Assembly (NCBI GenBank): GCA_000218705.1
Contig: GL947594.1
Location: 38,546-83,512 of the forward strand
Length of the DNA: 44,967 nt
Direction: 5' to 3'
Source of the DNA: Prochlorococcus marinus bv. HNLC1
Lineage (GTDB): Bacteria; Cyanobacteriota; Cyanobacteriia; PCC-6307; Cyanobiaceae
In this document: positions 27,886-38,564 of the stretch, one piece after another
How the letters are laid out: each line of letters begins with the position of its first letter
How positions within the stretch are numbered: position 1 is the first letter of the stretch
Made by a program: the position numbers and the translations under genes
Notes under the pieces: generated by a model
Seen by the model: the letters and a program-made list of their open reading frames with translations, nothing else
Told to the model about the DNA's origin: nothing
Databases searched by the model: none

Positions 27886-28260
27886 ATGAGAGATAGGATA
27901 ATTGGTTATTGGACACTTTCTTGGATTGGTTTAATTTCCAATATAGTTGCTTTACCCGTCATCGCTTTAGTAATAAGTAATGGTCCCCCTTTAAAGGTTG
28001 CAAATATGACTTTGGCAATAAGCTTAGGTTGGCCTGCTGCGATAGTGGGGATTGTCTCATCTTCAGCTTTGTTAGCAGAGAGAAAATGGGGTGTAACGCT
28101 AACATTAATTTCACTATCAATGGTTATTTCGGGAGCTTTGCCTTACTCAATAGTAAGATTAATAAATTTACAAGATTATTCGGGACTAGGAGGTTTAACT
28201 TTAATAACTTCAATTTTTAGTGTTTTGGCTTTATTATATTGGTGTCTTACCAAATCATAA
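27886..28260 (+). CDS. Conserved four-helix membrane protein, unknown function
   Basis: 124 residues with four hydrophobic segments: about residues 8-30, 42-62, 70-92 and 100-120. The loops are short (SNGPPLKVANM, LLAERKWG, INLQDYSG), and the small-residue-rich helices suggest tight packing. I do not recognise a named family; Cys and charged residues in the helices are few. It lies 77 bases after leuA on the same strand and 22 bases before the end of the leftward HD gene. Confidence 0.7.
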   Translation: MRDRIIGYWTLSWIGLISNIVALPVIALVISNGPPLKVANMTLAISLGWPAAIVGIVSSSALLAERKWGVTLTLISLSMVISGALPYSIVRLINLQDYSGLGGLTLITSIFSVLALLYWCLTKS

Positions 28261-28282
28261 GAAAAGTATTAGATTATAATAA

Positions 28283-29757
28283 TTAAGAAAAATCATTATT
28301 TTTTGCTGTAGGATATTGTATCCTTCTATGCCTTACTCTTTTCCATACTTTCAAAAACGATATTTTGATAAGATAAATTTCTCCCCTTGAAAAATTACTA
28401 TCTAAAAGCTGACCATCTTGGATCCTTGAATTTATTATTTTTGAGATAATTTTTAAAGCTTCTTTGTCTGAAGCATTTATATCCATTGCTCTAAGAGCTG
28501 CTTCACATCCATCAGCCATCATTAGGATAGCTGTTTCTTTTGATTGAGGGATTGGTCCCTTATATTTAAAATTGTTTTCCGAAATATTTTTATCTTTCTC
28601 TTTAGCTTTAAATAAAAAGTATCCCATTTTTAATGTGCCTTGATGTTCTGGAATAAAGTTTGTAACGGGGTTTGGAAGTCTATATCTTTTGGCAATCTGT
28701 ATCCCTTTATCGACATGATCTTGTAAGATTTTTGCACTCTCTAATGGATTATCTAGTTCATCATGCGGATTTTTCTTGCCATTTTGATTCTCAATAAACC
28801 AATTTGGAGCATGTAACTTCCCAATATCATGATATAACGCTCCAGCCCTTACAAGATCAACATTACCACCAATCATTCTTGTGGCTTCTTCTGCTAGCCC
28901 ACAAAGCAGTAAAGTGTGTTCAAATGTTCCAGGGGCTTCTATTGAAAGTCTTCTTAATAGTGGTTTCTCTTGATCTGCTAGCTCCAGTAACCTGGCTTTT
29001 GTTACTAAACCAAATATTGATTCAAGAATTGGCATAAATATAATAGCCAATAGCATTAGTGTTGCTAATAAAAAAGAATCTGAGATAATATTTCCTTGTT
29101 TTGAGATTAAATTTTGGATATTGAAATTGTATAAATCATTATTATTAATTCCTAAGAGTAAATATTGACCGATAAATGCTCCTAGAGGCACGAATATTGA
29201 TACTTGTAATAGTTGTGCTCTACTCCTAATCTTTCCACCGAGAATAGCTACTATGCATGATGAAATAAATGTTATGAGTAATAAATATTCATTCATTCCA
29301 TATTCGGAATTTGGCCAGTTAATTAATGCGATTGAAACCCAAGATAATGCAGTAATTGTGCTCATCCCCTGTGAAATTATCAATGTAGGAGTGACAATTA
29401 TTGATAAGGGACTTATTGTTTTAAAGTTAATTTTTAGAATCTGTGCAATAAGTAAAAGACCAATTAATAAAAAAATTTGCCTTGAATTTATTGTGGGGTC
29501 TTCTTTTTTAGAAATATATACAAGAACACTGAGCATATAAGGATTTCAAGGAAGTTTATGGTTACTGGAATTATAAAATGAAAGTTCTGTATCGGCTTAG
29601 TGACTAATTCATATGAAGTAATAATAGAAATGATTACACAAATAAATAAAATTAAAAAGCCATCAATTCTCTTGATATTTGTTAATTTCTGAGTAGGAGC
29701 TTGACTTTTAATCCATAAATTATTAATTTTTTTAATTAGCCTTGTAAGGTTTTGCAC
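28283..29757 (-). CDS. 7TM-HD family metal-dependent phosphohydrolase, frameshifted and lacking the ectodomain
   Basis: About 491 residues after repair. Seven-transmembrane HD phosphohydrolases (PgpH/YqfF type) degrade cyclic di-AMP in other bacteria. The HD core is intact: ERTFEHTLLL-like GTFEHTLLLCGLAEEA, GALYHDIGKL, and EHQGT with spacing typical of the family. The 89-residue N-terminal frame (GTG 29757, one membrane helix) ends KKKTPQ, while the following frame continues KKEDPTINSRQ. One extra base in the T run 29504-29509 joins them. Only about 20 residues separate the first and second helices, so the large extracellular 7TMR-HDED domain of relatives is absent. It is divergent from folD across 73 bases. 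Confidence 0.82.
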
Positions 29758-29830
29758 AGAATATAAGTAAAACTTTTTCTTTGTTTTAAGATTATAAACA
29801 TGTTAAGTAAAAAAGGAGAAGTTTTTTTTT

Positions 29831-30727
29831 ATGTCAATAAAATTAGATGGTAAACATTTTTCTTTAGAAATTCAAGAAAGATTAACTAAGACTATTTCAG
29901 AAAGTCTTTCAAGTGCAAAAAGACCTCCAAGTCTTGCTGTTATAAGAATAGGAGATGATCCAGCAAGTGGTGTATATGTCGCTAATAAAGAGAGGGCATG
30001 TGCGAAAGTAGGAATAAAAAGTTTGGTTTATCATTTAGAAGAAAAGGTGTCTAATCAAAAATTAGAAGATTTAATACATCAATTAAATGAAGATAATGAT
30101 TTAGATGGGATATTACTTCAATTGCCTTTACCTAAAGAGTTAAATGCACAAAAATTAATCAGTCAAATTAATCCATCAAAAGATGTTGATGGCCTTCATG
30201 AAACAAATATAGGCAAATTGATAAAATGTGAACCAGGTTTAAGATCATGTACTCCTGCAGGAATAATCAATCTTTTAAATTCTAAAAATATAAAAATTGA
30301 AGGGAAGAGAGTTGTCGTAGTAGGAAGGAGTCTTCTTGTTGGGAAACCAATATCTAATATGATGCTTAATTTGAACGCAACAGTAACAATCGCTCACTCT
30401 AAAACAAAAAACCTAAAAGATATTTGTTTACAAGCAGATATCTTAGTAGTAGCAGCTGGGAAGCCTAAATTTATCGATTCAAGTTTTGTAAAAGAAGGTG
30501 CGGTAATAATAGATGTTGGCATCCATAGATTAAAAAGTTCTAATAATAATATGACTCAACTGTGTGGAGATGTAATAATGGAGGATGTAATTTCTAAAGT
30601 ATTTGCCTATACACCAGTTCCTGGTGGGGTTGGCCCTATGACAGTTACGATGTTATTAGTTAACACTATTTTTAGTTGGCAAAAACGTTGTGGACTTATT
30701 TCAACTTTGGACGATCTTTTACCATGA
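29831..30727 (+). CDS. folD: Bifunctional methylenetetrahydrofolate dehydrogenase/cyclohydrolase
   Basis: 298 residues. FolD interconverts 5,10-methylene- and 10-formyl-tetrahydrofolate using NADP. The catalytic Tyr49 and Lys53 lie in [16 protein letters not shown], the substrate pocket in [10 protein letters not shown] and [11 protein letters not shown], the Rossmann motif in [12 protein letters not shown], and [15 protein letters not shown] closes the signature. A strong Shine-Dalgarno (AAGGAG, 29812-29817) precedes ATG 29831. It heads a rightward folD-crtE-DUF212 group with short gaps of 36 and 13 bases. Confidence 0.98.
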   Translation: MSIKLDGKHFSLEIQERLTKTISESLSSAKRPPSLAVIRIGDDPASGVYVANKERACAKVGIKSLVYHLEEKVSNQKLEDLIHQLNEDNDLDGILLQLPLPKELNAQKLISQINPSKDVDGLHETNIGKLIKCEPGLRSCTPAGIINLLNSKNIKIEGKRVVVVGRSLLVGKPISNMMLNLNATVTIAHSKTKNLKDICLQADILVVAAGKPKFIDSSFVKEGAVIIDVGIHRLKSSNNNMTQLCGDVIMEDVISKVFAYTPVPGGVGPMTVTMLLVNTIFSWQKRCGLISTLDDLLP

Positions 30728-30763
30728 AACAAACTTTTAGTTTTAAAATTTGATTTTTAGATA

Positions 30764-31666
30764 ATGGCCCAAATTATTTCCCAAAATTTTGATTTTGAAA
30801 AATATCTAAAAGAAACAAAAAAGGTTGTTGAAGAAGCTCTTGATTCTTCTTTATCTCCTGAAAAACCAGAAATCCTTAGAGAATCTATGAGATATTCATT
30901 GTTGGCAGGGGGGAAGAGGATACGACCAATTTTATGCTTAGCATCTTGTTCCTTGGCAGGAGGAGATCCTAAACTCGCTGTTCCAACTGCGGTTGCTATT
31001 GAAATGATTCACACAATGTCATTAATACATGATGATTTACCAGCGATGGATAATGATGATTTAAGGAGAGGAAGACCTACAAATCATAAGGTTTATGGAG
31101 ACGCTATCGCTATTCTTGCTGGGGATGCACTTTTAACAAGAGCTTTTGAAATGGTTTCCTTAAGGAGTCCAGATGTTGATGCTAAAAGATTATTAAATGT
31201 TGTTGGTGAATTATCCTTAGTAGCAGGTGCTCCTGGATTGGTGGGTGGTCAGGTTGTTGATCTTGAATGTGAAGGTAAAAAGGTAGATTTGGAAACCCTT
31301 GAGTATATACACTTACATAAAACAGGAGCATTACTAAAAGCATGTGTAAGAACTGGCGCAATGATTGCAGGTGCTGATGAAAAATTACTTGCAGCCTTAA
31401 CTAGTTATGCTGAGGGGATAGGACTAGCTTTTCAAATTATTGATGATATCCTTGACGTTACTGCAAGTAGTGAGACGTTAGGTAAAACTGCTGGTAAAGA
31501 TCTTTTGGCAGATAAGACTACTTATCCTAAATTACTGGGTCTAGAGGAATCAAAGAAAAGAGCTCTTAACTTGGTTAAAAAGGCAAAAGAAGCTATTATC
31601 CCATGGGGAGAAGATGCTAATTACTTATTATCTCTTGCAGACTTCATTACAAATCGAGATAGATAA
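30764..31666 (+). CDS. crtE: Geranylgeranyl diphosphate synthase
   Basis: 300 residues. Trans-prenyltransferase that builds C15/C20 prenyl diphosphates for carotenoids, chlorophyll phytyl tails and quinones. The first Asp-rich motif is [11 protein letters not shown] (about residues 87-97) and the second is [25 protein letters not shown] and the acceptor [15 protein letters not shown] are also typical. The two conserved residues just before the first Asp motif (IHD) and the spacing fit the short-chain GGPP/FPP group; chain length is not proven by sequence alone. It is in an operon-like run after folD. Confidence 0.95.
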   Translation: MAQIISQNFDFEKYLKETKKVVEEALDSSLSPEKPEILRESMRYSLLAGGKRIRPILCLASCSLAGGDPKLAVPTAVAIEMIHTMSLIHDDLPAMDNDDLRRGRPTNHKVYGDAIAILAGDALLTRAFEMVSLRSPDVDAKRLLNVVGELSLVAGAPGLVGGQVVDLECEGKKVDLETLEYIHLHKTGALLKACVRTGAMIAGADEKLLAALTSYAEGIGLAFQIIDDILDVTASSETLGKTAGKDLLADKTTYPKLLGLEESKKRALNLVKKAKEAIIPWGEDANYLLSLADFITNRDR

Positions 31667-31679
31667 ATATTGAGTTAAG

Positions 31680-32159
31680 ATGACAGAATTATTTGAATTA
31701 ATTAATAATAAACTACTCTTTTGGAGTTTGATCTCCTGTCTTACAGCCCAAGTTTTAAAGATAGTTTTTAACTTTTTTTCTGAAGGTGAACTTAGAATCG
31801 ATATCATTTTTGAAACAGGAGGTATGCCTTCAAGCCATTCTGCTTTAATTACTTCCTTAACAGCTGGATTGGGTATTGATTTAGGTTTTGATGATCCAAT
31901 ATTTGCTCTAGCTGTAGGTATTTCATTAATAGTTATGTATGATGCTAGTGGCGTAAGAAGATCTGCTGGATTGAATGCTAAGGAGATCAATAAATTATCA
32001 AAAAGTTTTGATGAAAAATCTACTTTAAATTTAAAGGAAACATTAGGTCATTCAAAATTAGAAGTTATTGTAGGCAGTATGTTAGGACCTTTGATTTCCT
32101 TGCCAGGCATGGTTTTTATCGGTTCCCCTTTAAATATCTATCAGTATATTTTTAATTAG
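31680..32159 (+). CDS. Divergent PAP2-family (DUF212) membrane protein
   Basis: 159 residues. The pattern EGGMPSSHSALITSLTAGLGI matches DUF212, described as distantly related to acid phosphatase/vanadium haloperoxidase; the SH motif sits in GGMPSSHS (about residues 49-56). Several hydrophobic segments flank it (about 10-28, 55-85 and 135-150), so it is probably an integral membrane protein. A lipid-phosphate phosphatase role is plausible but unproven. It follows crtE by 13 bases, and a link to prenyl-phosphate handling is only contextual. The stop overlaps the leftward cbiA by 8 bases. Confidence 0.85.
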   Translation: MTELFELINNKLLFWSLISCLTAQVLKIVFNFFSEGELRIDIIFETGGMPSSHSALITSLTAGLGIDLGFDDPIFALAVGISLIVMYDASGVRRSAGLNAKEINKLSKSFDEKSTLNLKETLGHSKLEVIVGSMLGPLISLPGMVFIGSPLNIYQYIFN

Positions 32160-33522
32160 AATTTCTTTTTTGATGATTAGTTAGCATATTTTTTAAAGCT
32201 TCTTTATTACTTGGTAAATGTAAATGAATCCAGCTAGCATGCAAATTGTGATTTGACCATCCTTCTCTTTTATATGTTGTTCCCCATGATTTAATCTTCC
32301 ATGGAGAGGTAAAGAAAGAACTCAAATATTTGTTTTTAATGTGAGTTTCTATTTGCCAATAATGAAATTCATGGCCTTTGATTTGTTGATTTTTTTTAAT
32401 TATTACGGAATCTTTTTCCCCTTTTATATATCTATATCCTACCGATAAACGACCTTTCCTTGCTTTAAAGGGCAGAATCCCTGCCATATTATGAGAGGAG
32501 CCATTCTCATCTTCTATGGAATCTCCCAATATCATCATGCCTCCGCACTCTGCGTAAATAAACTTTTTTTTATAAAATTCTCTCAGAGATTTTAAACTCC
32601 TTTTTGAGTTACTAATGTGTTGAGCATATCTTTCGGGAAACCCTCCAGGAATTATTAATGAGTGTGCCTCTTTAGGAATCTCTTGATCATCATATATATT
32701 CCATGAAAGTAGGGGAATTCCAATCGCATTTAAATATTCTTTAGTTTCTGGATATTGGAAATGAAAAATCTTATCCTCTGCAATTGCTATCGGTTTAATA
32801 TTAGAAAAAGGTTTTAAATCAATAGTTTTCTTTAGATTATTTTTTTTCGTAATAGGTTTAAGTAGATTTAAAAAAATTGAAAAATCTAAATGTTTTTCTG
32901 CAAATTCAGCGAAATATTCAACATTGATTTTTGTTTTTAATTCTAGAGGTGAAATTAAACCAAGATTACTTCTACTTAAATTAATATTTTCATCAAATGG
33001 TAGAAATCCAATAATTTGTATAGGTTGGTTTTTAAAAACTTCTTTGATTAAATCTTTATGTCTATTAGAGTTAACATTATTGAAAACTATTCCTTTTATA
33101 TTTATCTTATTATCTAATTCTTGAAAACCTTTGAAAAGTGCAAGTAATGAACCAACTTGACCTTTAGCATTTACAATTAAAACTATTGGAAGAGATAAAA
33201 TTTTTGCAACATTTGCAGTACTCGAATAATGTGTTGAACCTAATCCATCAAATAATCCCATTGCCCCTTCAATTAAGGCTAGATCAAATTTATTGGATTG
33301 TTCATAAAAAGAATTTTTAACCCATTCTTCTCCACTTAAAAATATATCTAAATTGCGACACATTGGATGACCAATTGAACTTAGTTGTTCTTGATCAAGA
33401 TAATCAGGCCCAACTTTAAATGTTTGTAATTTTAAGCCTTTTGTATAAGCCCAACATGAAATTAGTAATGATAATGTTGTTTTTCCTGCATCTGTTGATG
33501 GAGCAGATATGATACATGACAT
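32152..33522 (-). CDS. cbiA: Cobyrinic acid a,c-diamide synthase
   Basis: 456 residues. This enzyme amidates cobyrinic acid in the corrin pathway that picocyanobacteria use for pseudocobalamin. The N-terminal P-loop is SAPSTDAGKTTLSLL (residues 7-21) and LIEGAMGLFDGLG is the nucleotide-binding signature. The C-terminal amidotransferase domain has IIPGGFPERYAQ and the nucleophile Cys in YAECGGMMILGD, and KGHEFHYWQIET contains the catalytic His. It is preceded by opcA on the same strand after 1 base and overlaps the DUF212 gene at its 3' end. Confidence 0.95.
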   Translation of the reverse strand: MSCIISAPSTDAGKTTLSLLISCWAYTKGLKLQTFKVGPDYLDQEQLSSIGHPMCRNLDIFLSGEEWVKNSFYEQSNKFDLALIEGAMGLFDGLGSTHYSSTANVAKILSLPIVLIVNAKGQVGSLLALFKGFQELDNKINIKGIVFNNVNSNRHKDLIKEVFKNQPIQIIGFLPFDENINLSRSNLGLISPLELKTKINVEYFAEFAEKHLDFSIFLNLLKPITKKNNLKKTIDLKPFSNIKPIAIAEDKIFHFQYPETKEYLNAIGIPLLSWNIYDDQEIPKEAHSLIIPGGFPERYAQHISNSKRSLKSLREFYKKKFIYAECGGMMILGDSIEDENGSSHNMAGILPFKARKGRLSVGYRYIKGEKDSVIIKKNQQIKGHEFHYWQIETHIKNKYLSSFFTSPWKIKSWGTTYKREGWSNHNLHASWIHLHLPSNKEALKNMLTNHQKRNSN

Positions 33523-33523
33523 A

Positions 33524-34831
33524 TTATTTATAGTAATTAATACTTTTATATATCAATGAGGCTGTTTTTATAGCTTCTTCAAACAAAGGACTTGTACTAC
33601 CTCTACTGCTAGCTAATAATTTACTCACATCAGCTTCTGATGATAAAAATGAACTTGGAACAACTTCCTCAATTAGATGCATATCAGCCATCCCTCCAGC
33701 CTCCAATCTCATGCACTCTGCGGATTCTGAACCAAGAATAATGCATGTATTTTTTTTGGGATCATTGCTTATTTGGGAAATCAACCTTAAACCAATAACT
33801 TGACCTGAATGGATACTTGGATTGCCAACCGGCAATGGATTAATAGCAGTTAAAACTTGTTCTCCATTATTCCTTTTAAATTTAATGATTAGTGAATCAT
33901 ATTTATAAGATGATTCAAGGAAAATCCAACCTAATTTTGCGCTAATCCAAGATATTAAGAATAAAGCTTGAATAATATGATCGCCCTCAATATCTACATC
34001 AACTTGTGAAATGTGATCCAGTAAAGTTCTTCGAGAAGGGGGATCAAATATCATAGCAAGAGATTCTCTCCAGCTTTTAAGTCGCAACCAATTTAAATCA
34101 TTAATAGATTTCTTATTCGTCAAAGCATTCTCAAGGATATCAATACATCTTTTTGAAGAACCATTAGCAGTATCTATGATTAATCTTTTGCCATTCTTGG
34201 TAAAATAGTCAAATATTTTGGGAGAGTCATCTAGGCTACTATTCCACCAAAGCCATGAAGGGAGATCTTGGATGACTAATTCATCGACGATTTCTAAACC
34301 CCTCTTTAGTATAGAATTTGCACCACCTCTAACTACAACAAGATCTCCGCAAATAGTCTGATCTTTATTTTCTTCATTAAGTGGGCAATAAGCTGATACG
34401 AAAGTTTTAATATCAGAATTATCAGAAAATGTTGGAGCAAGAGTTATCAATCTTCTTGGATTAAGAGTACTAATTGATGCCTCAAAAAATTGACCGCGAA
34501 GATCTTCTGAGGAATTATCTAGTACATCGACTTTAATTAAATCAAATAAATCTTTGCTGTATAAGGATGTTGCCAATGGCAATCCATTTTTTAATATTAA
34601 ACTTTTAGCTGCATTTATAACCTCCTCGCTTAAATTTCCAGTTATAGGTCCATTTATTAAATTGCTTTTAACTAATCTTTGCTCAAGCCAAGAAGGTTGC
34701 CAAACAATTAAAGAAAAAGTATTTGCACCTGCATTATCTTCTCCCTCAGAGATCCATAATTTATTTAAATAATTAGATATTTCTTCTGAGGGAAGTTCTA
34801 ATGGGGTTTGGAGAGTCAGTTGAGGTTTCAT
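33524..34831 (-). CDS. opcA: Glucose-6-phosphate dehydrogenase assembly/activator protein OpcA
   Basis: 435 residues. OpcA is the cyanobacterial protein that allosterically activates and helps assemble glucose-6-phosphate dehydrogenase. The N-terminus (LQTPLELPSEEISNYLNKLW) and the block TFSLIVWQPSWLEQRLV are characteristic. QDLPSWLWWNSSLDDSPKIFDYF and the C-terminal CMRLEAGGMADMHLIEEVVPSSF are also characteristic. It sits 6 bases after zwf on the same strand, the classic zwf-opcA arrangement, and 1 base before cbiA. No membrane or signal segment is present. Confidence 0.94.
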   Translation of the reverse strand: MKPQLTLQTPLELPSEEISNYLNKLWISEGEDNAGANTFSLIVWQPSWLEQRLVKSNLINGPITGNLSEEVINAAKSLILKNGLPLATSLYSKDLFDLIKVDVLDNSSEDLRGQFFEASISTLNPRRLITLAPTFSDNSDIKTFVSAYCPLNEENKDQTICGDLVVVRGGANSILKRGLEIVDELVIQDLPSWLWWNSSLDDSPKIFDYFTKNGKRLIIDTANGSSKRCIDILENALTNKKSINDLNWLRLKSWRESLAMIFDPPSRRTLLDHISQVDVDIEGDHIIQALFLISWISAKLGWIFLESSYKYDSLIIKFKRNNGEQVLTAINPLPVGNPSIHSGQVIGLRLISQISNDPKKNTCIILGSESAECMRLEAGGMADMHLIEEVVPSSFLSSEADVSKLLASSRGSTSPLFEEAIKTASLIYKSINYYK

Positions 34832-34837
34832 ATTAAT

Positions 34838-36361
34838 TTAGGGTCTACGCCAAAAGATATTATCTTTGGATAGTAATTGATCAGATTCCGAGGGACCCCA
34901 TGTTTTTGATTCATATTTATGAATAGGGAGTTTCCAGGGAGCGTTTTCCATTAATTCAATAAGAGGGGTATATAATTTCCAGGCGGCTTCAACTTCGTCA
35001 CTTCTAGTGAATAAAGTAGGATCGCCTAACATTGAATCTGCTAATAATCTTACGTAACCTTCATCTGAGGGTTCACCAAAAGATTCATCATAAGAAAATT
35101 CCATTTCAACTGGCCTTGATCTCATTCCAGAGCCTGGAGATTTTACTTCAAATTTAAATGTTGCCCCTTCATTTGGTTGAATTCTAATGATTAATTGATT
35201 TGGAGCTGGATTTATTATTGTTGATTCAAATAAATGTACAGGTACATCTTTAAAAGTTAAAACAATTTCACCTAATCTTTTCGGTAGCCTCTTGCCTGTT
35301 CTTAAATAAAAAGGGACTCCTTGCCATCTCCAGTTATCTATAAATACCTTGGTAGCGATATATGTTTCTGTTGTGCTATTAGGATCAACTCCTGGCTCCT
35401 CGCGATATCCTCTTAAAGGATTAACATCATTACCTCCTTCCTGATATTGTCCTCTAATACAACATCGCCAAGGCTCTTCTTCATCTGCAAGTTTGGTTGC
35501 CTGAAGTACTTTAGCTTTTTCATCCCTAATAGCTTCAGGATCAAATCTACCAGGAGGTTCCATAGAAATAACTGCAAGCATTTGTGTTAAATGATTTTGA
35601 AGCATATCTCTGAGAGCTCCTGAGGTTTCATAATAACCAGCCCTATCTTCAACTCCCACGGTTTCTGAAGATGTTATTTGAATATTAGAAATATAATTTC
35701 TATTCCAAATTGGTTCAAATATTGTATTCGCAAATCTTAGTACAAGAATATTTTGAACAGTTTCTTTTCCTAAATAATGATCAATTCTATAAATCTGGCT
35801 TTCATCAGCACAACTCTGTACGATTCTATTTAGCTTTTTAGCACTAGAATAATCTCTCCCAAAAGGTTTTTCTATTACAACCCTACTTTTTGCTGGATCT
35901 TCCAATAAACCAGCTTTTTTTAAAGCTTTGCATCCACTTCCATAAAAATTTGGTGATACAGAGAGATAGAATGTTTTATTTCCATGAGTAGCTTGTAGCT
36001 TATCAATATTAATTAATCTTTTAGCAAGTCTCTCTACATGTAATTCTTGTTGAAGATCCACAGGTTCATAGAATAAATATTTTAAAAACTGCTTCCATTC
36101 ATTTTCATTTTTAGAAATTTTTTTCGCAAGTTTTATGCTCATTTTATCTTTAAATTCTTGGTCACTCCATGGTCTTCTCGCACATCCAATAATTGCAAAT
36201 TCACTTGGAATTCTTCTTTGAAGAAAAAGTTCAAATAAAGCTGGTATTAGCTTTCTGTGAGTAAGATCTCCACTCGCTCCAAAAATTATTAAACATTGGG
36301 GTGGAATAACTCTTTCTTGGCGCAAACCAAGCCTTAATGGATTGCTTATGGAAGATTGCAT
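34838..36361 (-). CDS. zwf: Glucose-6-phosphate 1-dehydrogenase
   Basis: 507 residues. Zwf oxidises glucose-6-phosphate and makes NADPH, the entry to the oxidative pentose phosphate pathway used in darkness. The NADP-binding motif FGASGDLTHRKLIPAL is at about residues 28-43, VVIEKPFGRDY follows, and the active-site block is YRIDHYLGKETVQN with the catalytic His. RTGKRLPKR and the C-terminal DSMLGDPTLFTRSDEVEAAW are also conserved. The start is ATG 36361 and opcA follows after 6 bases. An 89-base gap separates it from petH upstream. Confidence 0.98.
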   Translation of the reverse strand: MQSSISNPLRLGLRQERVIPPQCLIIFGASGDLTHRKLIPALFELFLQRRIPSEFAIIGCARRPWSDQEFKDKMSIKLAKKISKNENEWKQFLKYLFYEPVDLQQELHVERLAKRLINIDKLQATHGNKTFYLSVSPNFYGSGCKALKKAGLLEDPAKSRVVIEKPFGRDYSSAKKLNRIVQSCADESQIYRIDHYLGKETVQNILVLRFANTIFEPIWNRNYISNIQITSSETVGVEDRAGYYETSGALRDMLQNHLTQMLAVISMEPPGRFDPEAIRDEKAKVLQATKLADEEEPWRCCIRGQYQEGGNDVNPLRGYREEPGVDPNSTTETYIATKVFIDNWRWQGVPFYLRTGKRLPKRLGEIVLTFKDVPVHLFESTIINPAPNQLIIRIQPNEGATFKFEVKSPGSGMRSRPVEMEFSYDESFGEPSDEGYVRLLADSMLGDPTLFTRSDEVEAAWKLYTPLIELMENAPWKLPIHKYESKTWGPSESDQLLSKDNIFWRRP

Positions 36362-36450
36362 ATTTACACTGATCTTATATATATAAAATCATCGATTTTT
36401 TGGGCTGATGCTATGTATTGTGTCTAAATCAAAAAGTAAAAAGTTAAAAG

Positions 36451-37729
<1,279 letters not shown>

Positions 37730-37907
37730 TTTGTAAATTACTTTTATAAGACGATATCAAGTTGTACACAAAAATGTATTTAATTTACATAAATGGTTAC
37801 GTTTTGAGATCGTAATAAATTAATAAAATTAGTTTTTTTTTACAAATTTAATTAATTTTATGAGTATAGTTACCTAATAATAATTTTCTTAAAAAAGAGA
37901 TTTGTTA

Positions 37908-38441
37908 ATGAAGCTTTCTGAAGAATCAATAAATCAAGGTCAAATTAATGATTTTAAGACCATAGAACAAACTATGGAAAAGTTAACTGATGGAGCTAGA
38001 AGACTTGCCGCTCAATTAACTACAACTGCCTCTTTTGACTCACTCTGGTCAGTGTTAACAGATTATGATCGTTTAAATCTTTTTATTCCTAATCTTTTAT
38101 CAAGCAAGAAAATTTTTAGAAACGAAACTAATCTTCATGTAAGACAAGTTGGCTCACAAGATTTTTTAGGTTTAAAATTTTCAGCAGAAGTATTATTGGA
38201 TTTGTATGAAGAAAAAGATAATGGCTTAATAAAATTTAATTTAATAAAAGGTGACTTTAGAAAATTTGAGGGTTATTGGAAAATACAATCAATATCAAAT
38301 ACAGGTAAAAACTCTTTAATTTATGATCTAACTGTCAAAGGATGCCAGTGGATGCCTATAGGAATGATAGAAAAAAGATTAAAAAGAGACCTCAGCGATA
38401 ACTTAATAGCCGTTGAGAGACAAGCTAAACTCGTTAACTAG
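37908..38441 (+). CDS. SRPBCC/START-like (polyketide cyclase-type) lipid-binding protein
   Basis: 177 residues from ATG 37908; an in-frame TTG two codons earlier is less likely. The central 150 residues fit the SRPBCC fold: ASFDSLWSVLTDYDRLNLFIPNLLSSKK is the typical entry helix pair, and the beta-strands follow through GLKFSAEVLLDLYE and FRKFEGYWKIQSI. The C-terminal helix MIEKRLKRDLSDNLIAVERQAKL closes the pocket. Related COQ10-like proteins in cyanobacteria and chloroplasts bind quinones or other lipids; the ligand here is unknown. It is divergent from petH, with a 178-base shared upstream region, and the tRNA-Glu follows on the other strand. Confidence 0.8.
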   Translation: MKLSEESINQGQINDFKTIEQTMEKLTDGARRLAAQLTTTASFDSLWSVLTDYDRLNLFIPNLLSSKKIFRNETNLHVRQVGSQDFLGLKFSAEVLLDLYEEKDNGLIKFNLIKGDFRKFEGYWKIQSISNTGKNSLIYDLTVKGCQWMPIGMIEKRLKRDLSDNLIAVERQAKLVN

Positions 38442-38449
38442 TTAAATAA

Positions 38450-38522
38450 TAGCCCCAAGGGGATTCGAACCCCTGTCGCCTCCGTGAAAGGGAGGTGTCC
38501 TAGGCCTCTAGACGATGGGGCC
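38450..38522 (-). tRNA. tRNA-Glu (anticodon TTC)
   Basis: 73 nucleotides on the leftward strand, beginning GGCCCCATCGTCTAG and ending in a TTCGAATCCCC T-arm. The acceptor stem GGCCCCA pairs with TGGGGCT with a G-U closing pair, and position 73 is A. The anticodon loop reads CTTTCAC, giving TTC for glutamate. CCA is not encoded. In cyanobacteria tRNA-Glu also feeds tetrapyrrole synthesis through glutamyl-tRNA reductase. It lies 42 bases beyond the 3' end of sasA on the same strand and 8 bases after the convergent SRPBCC gene. Confidence 0.98.
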
Positions 38523-38564
38523 AAGGTCATTAAAATATTACCTATTAAAAAATTAAGAGTAAAG

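Noticed and set aside
28804..29037. Rightward 77-codon frame within the HD gene, and similar antisense frames elsewhere (for example 645-827 and 20662-21000).
   Set aside because: Shadows of strongly conserved genes on the other strand; composition and lack of start signals argue against coding.
37763..37789. TGTACA and TGTA-N7-TACA palindrome between petH and the SRPBCC gene, possible NtcA or other regulator site.
   Set aside because: NtcA needs GTA-N8-TAC; spacing here is one short, and the arms are only 4-5 bp in very AT-rich DNA.
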